NCBI GenBank assembly: GCA_902475415.1
Contig: CABRZK010000061.1
Span: 1 to 10,936 of the forward strand
From: an uncultured Eubacterium sp.
GTDB lineage: Bacteria; Bacillota; Clostridia; Lachnospirales; Lachnospiraceae
Direction of reading: 5' to 3'
Length of the DNA: 10,936 bases
Shown: positions 1 to 6,904 of the stretch, piece after piece
Numbering within the stretch: position 1 is the first letter of the stretch
How the letters are laid out: each line of letters begins with the position of its first letter
Made by a program: the position numbers and the translations under genes
Notes under the pieces: generated by a model
What the model was told of the DNA's origin: nothing
Database searches by the model: none
What the model saw: only the letters and a program-made list of their open reading frames with translations

Positions 1-1397
1 TGGAAGGTCTTAAAAAACTGGCAAAAGAAGCACAGCTTACTGAAAAATACGCAGCTCTTTACAATGGCGAAATGATCAATACAGGTGAGAAACGTCTTGT
101 TCTTCATCAGCTGACACGTGGACAGCTTGGTGATACTGTCACAGCTGACGGTGTTGACAAACGTGCTTTCTATGTAGAACAGCAGCAGAAGATTGCTGAC
201 TTTGCCAATAAAGTACATGCAGGTGAGATTACAAACGCAGCAGGAGAAAAATTCACAACTGTTGTTCAGATCGGTATCGGCGGAAGTGACCTTGGTCCGC
301 GTGCGATGTACCTTGCACTGGAGAACTGGGCAAAAGTAAATCATAAATTCAAAATGGAAGCAAAATTTATCAGCAATGTGGATCCGGATGATGCAGCAGC
401 CGTATTAAATTCTATCGATGTGGCACATTCTATCTTCATTCTGGTTTCCAAATCAGGTACAACATTGGAGACTCTGACAAACGAGTCCTTCGTAAAAGAT
501 GCTCTTGCAAAAGCAGGTCTGGATGCGTCTAAACATATGATCGCTGTTACAAGTGAGACATCTCCGCTGGCTAAGAGCGATGATTATCTGGCAGCATTCT
601 TTATGGATGATTATATCGGTGGACGTTATTCTTCTTCTTCCGCAGTTGGTGGCGCTGTATTATCTCTGGCTTTCGGACCGGATGTATTTGCAGAGTTCCT
701 GGCTGGTGCAGCAGAAGTAGATAAAACAGCTACAAACAAAGACTTATTAAAGAACCCGGAGATGCTGGATGCACTGATTGGTGTATACGAGCGTAACGTA
801 CTTGGATATCCGTCCACAGCAGTACTTCCGTATTCACAGGCACTGAGCCGTTTCCCGGCACATTTACAGCAGCTTGATATGGAGTCCAACGGAAAATCCG
901 TGAACCGTTTCGGCGAGCCGGTTGATTATGTAACAGGACCGGTGATCTTCGGTGAGCCTGGTACAAACGGACAGCATTCTTTCTATCAGTTACTGCATCA
1001 GGGAACTGACATTGTACCGCTTCAGTTTATCGGATTTAAAAACAACCAGATCGGTACCGATGTAGTAATTCAGGACAGCACAAGCCAGCAGAAACTGTGT
1101 GCAAACGTAGCTGCACAGATTGTTGCATTTGCATGTGGTAAAGCGGATGAGAACCGCAATAAAAACTTCGAGGGTGGACGTCCTTCCAGCATTATCATCG
1201 GCGAGCAGCTGACACCGAAGACACTGGGTGCTTTACTTGCTCACTTTGAGAACAAAGTAATGTTCCAGGGATTTGTATGGAATGTAAACAGCTTCGATCA
1301 GGAAGGTGTACAGCTTGGAAAAGTACTTGCAAAACGTGTACTTGCTCATGAGACAGACGGAGCATTAAAAGTATACAGTGATTTGCTGAATATCTAA
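1..1397 (+). CDS. pgi: Glucose-6-phosphate isomerase, 5' end outside window
   Basis: Cytoplasmic enzyme interconverting glucose 6-phosphate and fructose 6-phosphate in glycolysis and gluconeogenesis. The reading frame is open from base 3, with 23 in-frame residues before the Met at 72 that belong to the same protein (EKYAALYNGE then INTGEKRLVLHQLTRGQ), so that Met is internal. Numbering from it: GIGGSDLGPR at 68-77 and SKSGTTLET at 126-134 form the sugar-phosphate (SIS) site, GGRYS starts at 183 (family signature, here followed by Ser-rich SSSAVGG), MESNGK at 270-275, EPGTNGQHSF at 295-304 with the family's catalytic-region His (H302), and LGK with a C-terminal Lys at 417. About 464 residues are visible; the family is usually 450-570, so little is missing. 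Transcription ends at the strong terminator that follows. Identification is secure. Confidence 0.97.
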   Translation, partial: EGLKKLAKEAQLTEKYAALYNGEMINTGEKRLVLHQLTRGQLGDTVTADGVDKRAFYVEQQQKIADFANKVHAGEITNAAGEKFTTVVQIGIGGSDLGPRAMYLALENWAKVNHKFKMEAKFISNVDPDDAAAVLNSIDVAHSIFILVSKSGTTLETLTNESFVKDALAKAGLDASKHMIAVTSETSPLAKSDDYLAAFFMDDYIGGRYSSSSAVGGAVLSLAFGPDVFAEFLAGAAEVDKTATNKDLLKNPEMLDALIGVYERNVLGYPSTAVLPYSQALSRFPAHLQQLDMESNGKSVNRFGEPVDYVTGPVIFGEPGTNGQHSFYQLLHQGTDIVPLQFIGFKNNQIGTDVVIQDSTSQQKLCANVAAQIVAFACGKADENRNKNFEGGRPSSIIIGEQLTPKTLGALLAHFENKVMFQGFVWNVNSFDQEGVQLGKVLAKRVLAHETDGALKVYSDLLNI

Positions 1398-1426
1398 TTT
1401 TTGAAAATAAATTCAGGTTATGAAGA

Positions 1427-1496
1427 GAACTCTAGATATTTTGTCCCGGACGCTAATCGTCGCTTTCCGGGAAAAAATATCCAGAGTTCTTTTTTT
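1427..1496 (+). terminator. Rho-independent terminator of pgi
   Basis: Long hairpin: GAACTCT (1427-1433) pairs with AGAGTTC (1483-1489), GATATTTT (1435-1442) with AAAATATC, and TCCCGGA with TCCGGGA at the top, with one internal mismatch. Seven T follow at 1490-1496. It starts about 30 nt after the pgi stop. Confidence 0.93.
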
Positions 1497-1498
1497 CG

Positions 1499-1527
1499 TT
1501 GTGTAATTAAAAAAATTGCGTTAATAT
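1499..1527 (+). promoter_or_regulatory. Possible promoter for the VOC-antiporter pair
   Basis: TTGTGT (1499-1504), a 17-nt spacer, then TAATAT (1522-1527). Spacing is ideal but the matches are only 3/6 and 4/6, in A/T-rich DNA where chance matches are common. It lies between the pgi terminator and the next gene, where a promoter is needed. Confidence 0.35.
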
Positions 1528-1570
1528 ATCAGTTATGAGAATAAAAAAATAAAAAAGGAATGGTTGAATT

Positions 1571-1954
1571 ATGAGTCTGATAAAAGGAATTCACCATGTA
1601 GCATTAAAATGCTGTGGAAAAGAGGAATTTGAGAAAACAAAACAGTTTTATGGTGAGGTGCTTGGACTTCCGGTTGCAAGAAGCTGGGATGGAGGTATGA
1701 TGTATGATACCGGAGCAGGTCTGATGGAGATTTTCGAGACGGAAGAGGCACCGCTTGAGACAGGAACAATCCGTCACTTTGCATTTGCAGTGGAAGATAC
1801 GGATGCATGTGTAAAGGCAGTGCGGAAAGCTGGCTATGAGGTTTTGGTAGAGCCGAAAGATATTGAGATTGCATCGGAAATTCCGTTCCCGGCGCGCATT
1901 GCATTCTGTCGCGGACCGGTAGGAGAGGAAATTGAATTTTTCCATGAGAAATAG
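1571..1954 (+). CDS. VOC (glyoxalase/lactoylglutathione lyase-like) fold protein
   Basis: A 127-residue single-module vicinal oxygen chelate protein. It shows the two beta-alpha-beta-beta-beta halves: IHHVALKC near the N-terminus followed by FYGEVLGL, and IRHFAFAV followed by DTDACVKAVRKAGYEV. The four positions expected to bind the metal are all present: His9, Glu53 (LMEIFE), His69 and Glu122 (EEIEFF). It is therefore probably a functional metal-dependent enzyme. The family covers glyoxalase I, epimerases, dioxygenases and resistance proteins, and the substrate cannot be told from sequence; length and motif order resemble the lactoylglutathione-lyase-like group. The start is set by AAAAAGGAA (1552-1560), 10 nt before ATG. 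It lies 39 nt upstream of the antiporter on the same strand and is probably co-transcribed, though no functional link is evident. Confidence 0.88.
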   Translation: MSLIKGIHHVALKCCGKEEFEKTKQFYGEVLGLPVARSWDGGMMYDTGAGLMEIFETEEAPLETGTIRHFAFAVEDTDACVKAVRKAGYEVLVEPKDIEIASEIPFPARIAFCRGPVGEEIEFFHEK

Positions 1955-1978
1955 GAATGGTGCTTTAATTAAAATAAT

Positions 1979-1986
1979 GGAGGAAG
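1979..1986 (+). promoter_or_regulatory. RBS deciding a TTG start for the antiporter
   Basis: GGAGGAAG at 1979-1986 ends 7 nt before TTG at 1994. No ATG or GTG lies at a suitable distance, and the encoded Lys-Lys-Gly-Arg plus hydrophobic start fits a membrane protein N-terminus. Confidence 0.75.
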
Positions 1987-1993
1987 TGAAGGA

Positions 1994-3307
1994 TTGAAAA
2001 AAGGAAGAGCGATTGCATTATTGCCAATTGCGGTATTTCTGGTGCTGTATCTGGGACTGGGAATTTTATTCGAATATATTATGAAAATCCCGATGGGGTT
2101 TTACAACGTACCGATTGTATTTGCCTTTCTGGTGGCGATTTTAGTGGCCTGTATGCAGAACCGCAGTGTGAGTTTTGATGAAAAACTGGGTATTATGGCG
2201 CAGGGCCTGGCGGATAAAAATATTATCACCATGCTGTTGATTTTCCTGACGGCGGGTGTGTTTGTCGGTGTGGTAGGGCGCAGCAGCGCGGAGAGTGTGG
2301 CGTATTTTATGCTGTCGATTATTCCGGCGCGGTTTTCGGTGGCAGTCTTATTTGGAGTAGCATGTTTTGTGTCTCTGGCAATGGGAACTTCCGTTGGAAC
2401 GATTACGCTGCTGACACCGATTGCGGTAGCGGTATCGAACGCTTCCGGTTTTGGACTGCCGCTTTGCGTGGCCTCTGTCATGGGCGGTTCCATGTTTGGC
2501 GATAATCTGTCATTTATTTCGGATACGACGATTGCCGCCTGCAACGGACAGAACTGCGAGATGAAGGACAAGTTCCGAGAGAATTTCTGGATTGCGCTTC
2601 CGGCGGCGATTGCGACGCTGATTTTGATTTTGATTCTGTCCTTCCGGACGGATATCTCTGGAACCGTGACGGAAAGCTATCATTTGCTTCAGATTGTACC
2701 GTACATTCTGGTTCTGATCGGTGGAATTATCGGCATCAACGTGTTTGTCGTATTGCTGATCGGAATTGTATCCGGTGCCATCATTATGCTGGCGGTGGGA
2801 CATATCAGTCCGGCAGATTTGCTGGCAAATGTCGGAAACGGTGCTTCCGGTATGTTTGAGACCTGTATGGTGGCAATTCTTGTGGCAGCGCTTTGTGCAT
2901 TGATCCGGGAATATGGCGGATTTGATGCATTGTTGGCAGGAATTCATAAAGTGTTTAAAGGGAAAAAGGGCGGTCAGCTTGGTATGGGACTGCTGGTTGG
3001 CGCTATGGATGTGGCGACGGCAAATAATACTGTAGCTATCGTTATGGCAAATCCGATTGCAAAAGAGATGGCGGAGGAGTACGGCATTACACCGCGAAAA
3101 ACAGCATCGATTTTGGATACGTTTTCTGCAGTTTCGCAGGGAATTATTCCGTATGGAGCGCAGATGCTGGTAGCAATTTCCGCAGCGCATGAATTGGGAT
3201 ATGATCTGTCGGCATTTCAAATTATGCCGAAGTTATTTTATCCGATTCTGCTGTTGTTTAGTTCACTGGTATTCATTTTTCTGATTCCACAGAAAAACAA
3301 GCAGTAG
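1994..3307 (+). CDS. NhaC-type Na+/H+ antiporter family membrane protein
   Basis: A 437-residue polytopic membrane protein with about 10-12 hydrophobic segments, of the Na+/H+ antiporter (NhaC) family, which exchanges external protons for internal sodium or, in some members, organic ions such as malate/lactate. Family landmarks visible: MGTSVGTITLLTPIAVA (from residue 130), GGSMFGDNLSFISDTTIAA with the polar GDN..SDTT stretch (around 165-183), and in the second half DVATANNTVAIVMANPIAKE and a late PYGAQMLVAISAA. The duplicated arrangement and length are typical. It starts with TTG at 1994, supported by GGAGGAAG upstream. It follows the VOC gene by 39 nt. No T-rich terminator hairpin is visible after the stop. 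Substrate identity is unproven; the family call is firm. Confidence 0.88.
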   Translation: MKKGRAIALLPIAVFLVLYLGLGILFEYIMKIPMGFYNVPIVFAFLVAILVACMQNRSVSFDEKLGIMAQGLADKNIITMLLIFLTAGVFVGVVGRSSAESVAYFMLSIIPARFSVAVLFGVACFVSLAMGTSVGTITLLTPIAVAVSNASGFGLPLCVASVMGGSMFGDNLSFISDTTIAACNGQNCEMKDKFRENFWIALPAAIATLILILILSFRTDISGTVTESYHLLQIVPYILVLIGGIIGINVFVVLLIGIVSGAIIMLAVGHISPADLLANVGNGASGMFETCMVAILVAALCALIREYGGFDALLAGIHKVFKGKKGGQLGMGLLVGAMDVATANNTVAIVMANPIAKEMAEEYGITPRKTASILDTFSAVSQGIIPYGAQMLVAISAAHELGYDLSAFQIMPKLFYPILLLFSSLVFIFLIPQKNKQ

Positions 3308-3474
3308 AAGAACAAAATACCAGAACAGTTCAAGGGAAAAATAGTAAATAGTAAGTGTGAAGAAATGTACAAAACAGCAATTTGATGAACATTCGTAGCG
3401 TATTGTTAAAAAATTGTGATCGTATTTTTGGAACTTACAAAATTGAAATGTGAAAAATAAGGGTATAAAGTATT

Positions 3475-4344
3475 ATGAATTACGAAGGAATGATCTACCG
3501 TCCGCCAAGTGAGGCATACAGTCTGATTCTGCAGGTGACGGTGGGATGTGCGCACAATAACTGTACGTTTTGTACGATGTATAAGGAAAAACAATTTCAT
3601 GTAAAACCGTTACATGAAGTAGAAGTTGACTTAAAGGAAGCCAGAGGATATTATGGAAATCGCAGTTTGCGTATCTTTCTGGCGGACGGAGATGCAATGG
3701 TTTTGTCACAGGAAAAACTGACGAAGATTTTGCGTATGTGCAGACAGTATTTTCCGAAAGCAGAGCGCATTACCTCTTATGGAACAGCGCAGGATATTTT
3801 GCGTAAATCTAAGGAAGAACTTCAGGAATTACATGATCTGGGGCTGGATATGATTTATCTGGGAGCAGAATCCGGAAGTCCTGAGATTCTGGAACACATC
3901 AAAAAAGGTGTGACGGTGGAAGAATATGTGCAGGCAGCGAAGCGTCTGCGTGGAACAGGAATTCGTCTCAGTATAACGCTGATTTCCGGTCTTGGCGGGC
4001 AGAAATTGTTGAAGGAGCATGCCATTGCATCAGCAGAGCTGATCACGGCCATGAAACCGGATTATCTGGGATTTTTGACACTGCTTCTGGAACAGGGTGC
4101 ACCGATGCTACAAGAGATAAAATCCGGTGGGATGAAACTTCTGACACCGGGGCAGGTCGTAGATGAGATGGAACTTTTTCTGACTCATGTGGATTCGGAA
4201 GGAACGGTATTTCGTTCCAATCATGCCTCCAACTATATCTCGCTGGCAGGCAATCTGAACCGGGATATTCCTATGATGCTGGAAAAAATCAGAAAAAGCC
4301 GGGAACGGGATGTATTTAAAAATGAATCCATGAGAAGATTATAA
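3475..4344 (+). CDS. Radical SAM domain protein with Cx4Cx2C cluster motif
   Basis: A 289-residue soluble protein of the radical SAM superfamily (4Fe-4S cluster cleaving S-adenosylmethionine). The cluster motif is GCAHNNCTFC at 24-33, with cysteines 25, 30 and 33: four residues separate the first two, against three in the classical motif. Other support: FLADGDAM (about 68-75) after strand 2, where the family has its GGE-like segment; YLGAESGS at 128-135, typical of strand 4; IRLSITLISGLGG; and FRSNHASNYISLAGNLNRD near the C-terminus, which I recall from a conserved but uncharacterised clostridial subfamily. No B12-binding or C-terminal accessory cluster domain is seen. Start ATG 3475 has AAGGG about 11 nt upstream. 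I found no convincing promoter in the 167-nt gap before it. The substrate is unknown. Confidence 0.88.
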   Translation: MNYEGMIYRPPSEAYSLILQVTVGCAHNNCTFCTMYKEKQFHVKPLHEVEVDLKEARGYYGNRSLRIFLADGDAMVLSQEKLTKILRMCRQYFPKAERITSYGTAQDILRKSKEELQELHDLGLDMIYLGAESGSPEILEHIKKGVTVEEYVQAAKRLRGTGIRLSITLISGLGGQKLLKEHAIASAELITAMKPDYLGFLTLLLEQGAPMLQEIKSGGMKLLTPGQVVDEMELFLTHVDSEGTVFRSNHASNYISLAGNLNRDIPMMLEKIRKSRERDVFKNESMRRL

Positions 4345-4350
4345 GAAATT

Positions 4351-4433
4351 TTGAAGAAACGTATAAAATACAAAAAAAACTTGAAGAAACGGACAAAATA
4401 GCGGAATAAGGTTTTGAAGAAATGGATAAAATG
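4351..4433 (+). repeat. Three 20-bp direct repeats, 30-33 bp apart
   Basis: Consensus TTGAAGAAAYGKAYAAAATR: copies at 4351-4370 (TTGAAGAAACGTATAAAATA), 4381-4400 (TTGAAGAAACGGACAAAATA) and 4414-4433 (TTGAAGAAATGGATAAAATG). Start-to-start spacing is 30 and 33 bp, close to three helical turns, so all copies face one side of the DNA. They begin 7 nt after the radical SAM stop and end 40 bp before the candidate ncRNA promoter. Possibly operator sites for a dimeric or multimeric regulator, or decayed tandem duplication; no known operator is recognised. Confidence 0.75.
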
Positions 4434-4461
4434 AAAAATGTATTCTTGAAACCATTTTATC
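4425..4461 (+). repeat. Inverted repeat, possible weak terminator
   Basis: GATAAAATG (4425-4433) is the exact inverse of CATTTTATC (4453-4461), with a 19-nt loop; the left arm is the end of the third direct repeat. A short T run follows only after a gap (4470-4474). It could weakly terminate the radical SAM transcript or be a regulator site; the stem is A/T-rich and the call is tentative. Confidence 0.35.
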
Positions 4462-4472
4462 TGATGCCATTT

Positions 4473-4501
4473 TTGTTATAAAAAGGAAAAGGCTATTATA
4501 T
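4473..4501 (+). promoter_or_regulatory. Candidate promoter of the structured ncRNA
   Basis: TTGTTA at 4473-4478 followed by TTATAT at 4496-4501 (17-nt spacer), or TATTAT at 4494-4499 (15-nt spacer). Either puts the transcription start at about 4506-4508, exactly where the first RNA helix begins, which strengthens the call. Confidence 0.5.
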
Positions 4502-4503
4502 TC

Positions 4504-4764
4504 ATCTCAGTCTGAGTTGAGACTCCCACTTCTGCAAGTGGTGAGTAGTAACAAGTATTTCTCAGTGGGAGTTCAATCTCCGACTGAGATAAATGCTCCG
4601 CGAGGATGTGCAGTGATTCTGAAAAGAAGATGTCAGCTTGCGCTGACCAGAATCACGCACCAAGTCTCACGTGCGTTCGACTTGAAAAAAATAAAAGGAA
4701 TCCATGGGATGATTATAAGAAATATGACAGGAAATTTTTTGAAATTTTCCTGTCATATTTTTTT
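4504..4764 (+). ncRNA. Highly structured non-coding RNA, about 260 nt
   Basis: Stems read directly. Helix 1: ATCTCAGTC (4504-4512) with GACTGAGAT (4582-4590), continued inward by GAG/CTC (4514-4516/4578-4580), TTGA/TCAA (4517-4520/4573-4576) and ACTCCCAC/GTGGGAGT (4522-4529/4565-4572), broken only by single bulges or mismatches. A competing or coaxial hairpin CACTT-CTGC-AAGTG lies at 4527-4540. Then TCC-GCGA-GGA, a possible GNRA-capped mini-hairpin (4598-4606... region); helix 2 GTGATTCTG (4613-4621) with CAGAATCAC (4648-4656), extended by GTGC/GCAC and capped by GTCAGC-TTGC-GCTGAC (4632-4647); helix 3 CAAGTC/GACTTG (4661-4666/4679-4684). Promoter-like boxes precede it and a perfect terminator follows. 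No credible protein is encoded. Size, solitary setting and clostridial host make the raiA-motif RNA class the first candidate from memory, but I cannot confirm this; a transposon-end RNA is less likely. Confidence 0.78.
4720..4764 (+). terminator. Rho-independent terminator of the ncRNA
   Basis: AAATATGACAGGAAA (4720-4734) pairs perfectly over 15 bp with TTTCCTGTCATATTT (4746-4760), with an 11-nt loop; seven T at 4758-4764. It separates the ncRNA from the pilus operon, which starts 88 nt later. No convincing promoter boxes were found in 4765-4852, only a small CTTTG/CAAAG hairpin (4804-4818), so the operon may use an activator-dependent promoter or read-through. Confidence 0.93.
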
Positions 4765-4852
4765 GTATTTCTGCATATACATTACTTAGAAATAAAAGTG
4801 AAACTTTGGTTTGCAAAGAGGCTGACTTTATTTCGGGAATGGAGATGGTGGA

Positions 4853-6904
4853 ATGCGAAGAAAATTCAAAAGACCTCTCACATTTTTACTGGCTGTTTTG
4901 CTGCTTTTTTCCGTGTCTGGAATGTCGGTACAGGCGGAAGAATCGGTCATCGCAGGTTTATCAGAAAACCAGCAGGTGGTTTTGATGCAGGAAGATGGCG
5001 GACAGAAAGAAGATGATGTGGGAGAGAGTACTTCCACAGAAGAAAACGTGCAACAGAAGATACCGGAGATAAATGAAAATGAAATACAGGTGACAGAAAG
5101 TGCCAGTGAAACTTCCAAAACAGAAGCACTGGAGGAAAAGAAACCTGAATCTGGGGAAGAGCGAAAACAGGATGCGACGGAGAAGAAATCACAGAATATC
5201 GATCTGCAGGAAAATCAGAATGCAGGAGGTGAAACGGGCAGTTCAGATCAGAAAAAGAATGTTGCTGATGCTGAACAGAAAGAGAACCTTTCAGAAGCAG
5301 AAGTGTCCAACAAGGAATCTGATGCTTCCCAGAACGTATCGGATATAACCTCTGATATACACGACAGTAATATGCCGTCAGAGGAGTCTTCCTTAGCAAC
5401 TGCGGAATATCAGAAAACAAATTCAAATGATTCCTTATCGGAAGTGCAGGCAGCAGTGAATGTATCTGCGGTGATTCAGGATAACATTGAAACTGCCGGA
5501 ACATTAAACGTGCAGATTTCCGGAGATCAGACAACAGGAATCACGGTGGAATGGTACAAACATGCCGAAGGGGCAACAAATTGGACAAAGGTGGAACGCC
5601 ATAAAGTAACCGGAAATTCTTATAATGTGTCGAAAGATGGAACAGCATTAAATGTCGCGCTGGATAAAGGTGCCCGATGCTTTTATAAGGTTCAGGTAAA
5701 GGATACTTCCGGGCAGCTTATGGCAGAATCTGAGGCAGTTCAGGTAAGCTACTATAATCAACTGGAAAATGGTGATTTTGAAACACCTGAAACAAGTCAG
5801 ACGACAGGCTATCAGCCTTACTATTCCAATGGAACGCCGGGGCTGATATGGAAAACAACAGCCAGCGACAAACAGATTGAATACGTCAGTGCGTCAACGG
5901 GCAAAATGGATAAAATTAGTGGAAAAACCCATGCACAGCAGTCTTTATACTGGCATAAGGTGGATGCCGCTGCACATGGCACACAGTTTGCAGAATTAAA
6001 TGCAAATGAACCGGGTGCTTTATATCAGGATGTGCTGACGACACCGGGGGCAAAACTTTACTGGCAGATTTACCATCGTGGCCGTGGAACCAGAGCGAAC
6101 GACAGTCGTCAGAAGGATACCATGTATGTGGTTATCATGTCCACAAAACTGGCAAAACAGTATAAGGTAGAAACCCAGCGTGCTGTTCAGGATGTCATCA
6201 CAAATGTGCAGAATAATACTGGAAAATATCCGGGTGCTTCTGTAGCAACCATCACGGATGATAACGTTAAATGGTATCGCCATACAGGGGATTATGACGT
6301 CAGAGAAAGTCAGTATCTGACTCGTTTCTTTTTCGTTGCAGGGGAAACTGCCTACGATAAAAATGGTGGTGGTGATGCCAAAGAAGGAACAGTCGGAAAT
6401 CATCTGGATAATGTGTCCTTCAGTGAAACACTTCCGGAACCGAATCCGGATACCGGACATTTGCAGATTACCAAAACGGTTCGCGGACTGCCGGAGGATG
6501 ATGCAGCTTCCTATCAGATGCAGGTGAAAATCACAGGACCTGATCAGCAGGCAAAAACGGTTACGCTTCGTCAGTTCAGCAGAAATGAAGACGGTTCTTA
6601 TTCCTGCACTTACACAGAGACAAATGTAGCGGCAGGAACGTATCGTATCGAGGAAATTTTGCCGGCAGATCTGCCAGATTACCGGGTGGATGCCACGTTT
6701 AACGGGGAAGATGGAACAAAGGGAACGGTGACTGTGCAGGATCAGAAAACAGCGCAGGCAAATATCATCAATACCTATGTGTACAACATTGTATCCCCAC
6801 CAACCGGTGTGACAGATAAGGCTGTTTCATTTGGAATTCTGACAGGAGCAGCGTTGGGATTTGGTGCATTGTATTTGTTTGGAGTAAGGAGAAAACGTTG
6901 GTAA
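4853..6904 (+). CDS. Pilus adhesin / tip pilin with jelly-roll and isopeptide-type domains
   Basis: Wall-anchored surface protein, 683 residues. Signal peptide 1-28 (basic start, hydrophobic core, VQA before EE). Residues about 30-195 are a Glu/Lys/Ser/Asn/Gln-rich, probably disordered region. An Ig-like segment lies around 198-303. A galactose-binding-like jelly-roll follows at about 305-526: NGDFE at 306-310, AELNANEPGALYQDV and YHRGRG inside, closing HLDNVSFSE. A CnaB/DUF5979-like domain (535-645) carries Lys541 (QITKTV), Glu601 (YRIEE) and Asn640 (IINTY), the pattern for an internal Lys-Asn isopeptide bond. Sorting signal SPPTG (648-652), hydrophobic segment and RRKRW tail. ATG 4853 has GGAG 8 nt upstream. 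First gene of the operon, in the position of streptococcal Cpa; only two mature cysteines (276, 585) and no recognisable thioester domain, so binding probably rests on the jelly-roll. Ligand unknown. Confidence 0.88.
   Translation: MRRKFKRPLTFLLAVLLLFSVSGMSVQAEESVIAGLSENQQVVLMQEDGGQKEDDVGESTSTEENVQQKIPEINENEIQVTESASETSKTEALEEKKPESGEERKQDATEKKSQNIDLQENQNAGGETGSSDQKKNVADAEQKENLSEAEVSNKESDASQNVSDITSDIHDSNMPSEESSLATAEYQKTNSNDSLSEVQAAVNVSAVIQDNIETAGTLNVQISGDQTTGITVEWYKHAEGATNWTKVERHKVTGNSYNVSKDGTALNVALDKGARCFYKVQVKDTSGQLMAESEAVQVSYYNQLENGDFETPETSQTTGYQPYYSNGTPGLIWKTTASDKQIEYVSASTGKMDKISGKTHAQQSLYWHKVDAAAHGTQFAELNANEPGALYQDVLTTPGAKLYWQIYHRGRGTRANDSRQKDTMYVVIMSTKLAKQYKVETQRAVQDVITNVQNNTGKYPGASVATITDDNVKWYRHTGDYDVRESQYLTRFFFVAGETAYDKNGGGDAKEGTVGNHLDNVSFSETLPEPNPDTGHLQITKTVRGLPEDDAASYQMQVKITGPDQQAKTVTLRQFSRNEDGSYSCTYTETNVAAGTYRIEEILPADLPDYRVDATFNGEDGTKGTVTVQDQKTAQANIINTYVYNIVSPPTGVTDKAVSFGILTGAALGFGALYLFGVRRKRW
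6886..6891 (+). promoter_or_regulatory. RBS deciding a TTG start for the SipA-like gene
   Basis: AAGGAG lies inside the last codons of the adhesin gene and ends 6 nt before TTG at 6898. The start overlaps the adhesin stop (6902-6904), implying translational coupling. The next in-frame Met is residue 46, inside the conserved core, so it cannot be the start. Confidence 0.75.

Noticed and set aside
2510..3220. 236-residue minus-strand open frame inside the antiporter gene
   Set aside because: Rich in His, Cys, Asn and Arg as expected for a shadow of a membrane protein gene; the plus-strand frame has clear NhaC family motifs.
3308..3474. Promoter or terminator between the antiporter and the radical SAM gene
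   Set aside because: Several TTG-type boxes occur but none is followed by a good -10 at 16-18 nt, and no stem with a T run is present.
4351..4433. Triple repeat as a small CRISPR array
   Set aside because: Repeats are only 20 bp, inexact and not palindromic, spacers are 10-13 bp, and no cas genes are present.
4504..4690. Right end of an IS200/IS605-type transposon or its guide RNA
   Set aside because: Hairpins and a GTGGGAGTTCAA string suggested it, but there is no tnpA or tnpB remnant, and the outer helix plus promoter and terminator fit a stand-alone RNA better. Not fully excluded.
4517..4789. 90-residue open frame starting within the ncRNA
   Set aside because: It runs through the RNA stems and the terminator hairpin, has no ribosome binding site and no protein-like composition.
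4606..5016. 136-residue open frame across the ncRNA end and the adhesin start
   Set aside because: It crosses the terminator hairpin and overlaps the signal-peptide region of the adhesin in another frame; the sequence has no domain character.
4947..5534. 195-residue minus-strand open frame opposite the adhesin
   Set aside because: Antisense shadow of the low-complexity acidic region; no RBS or motif.
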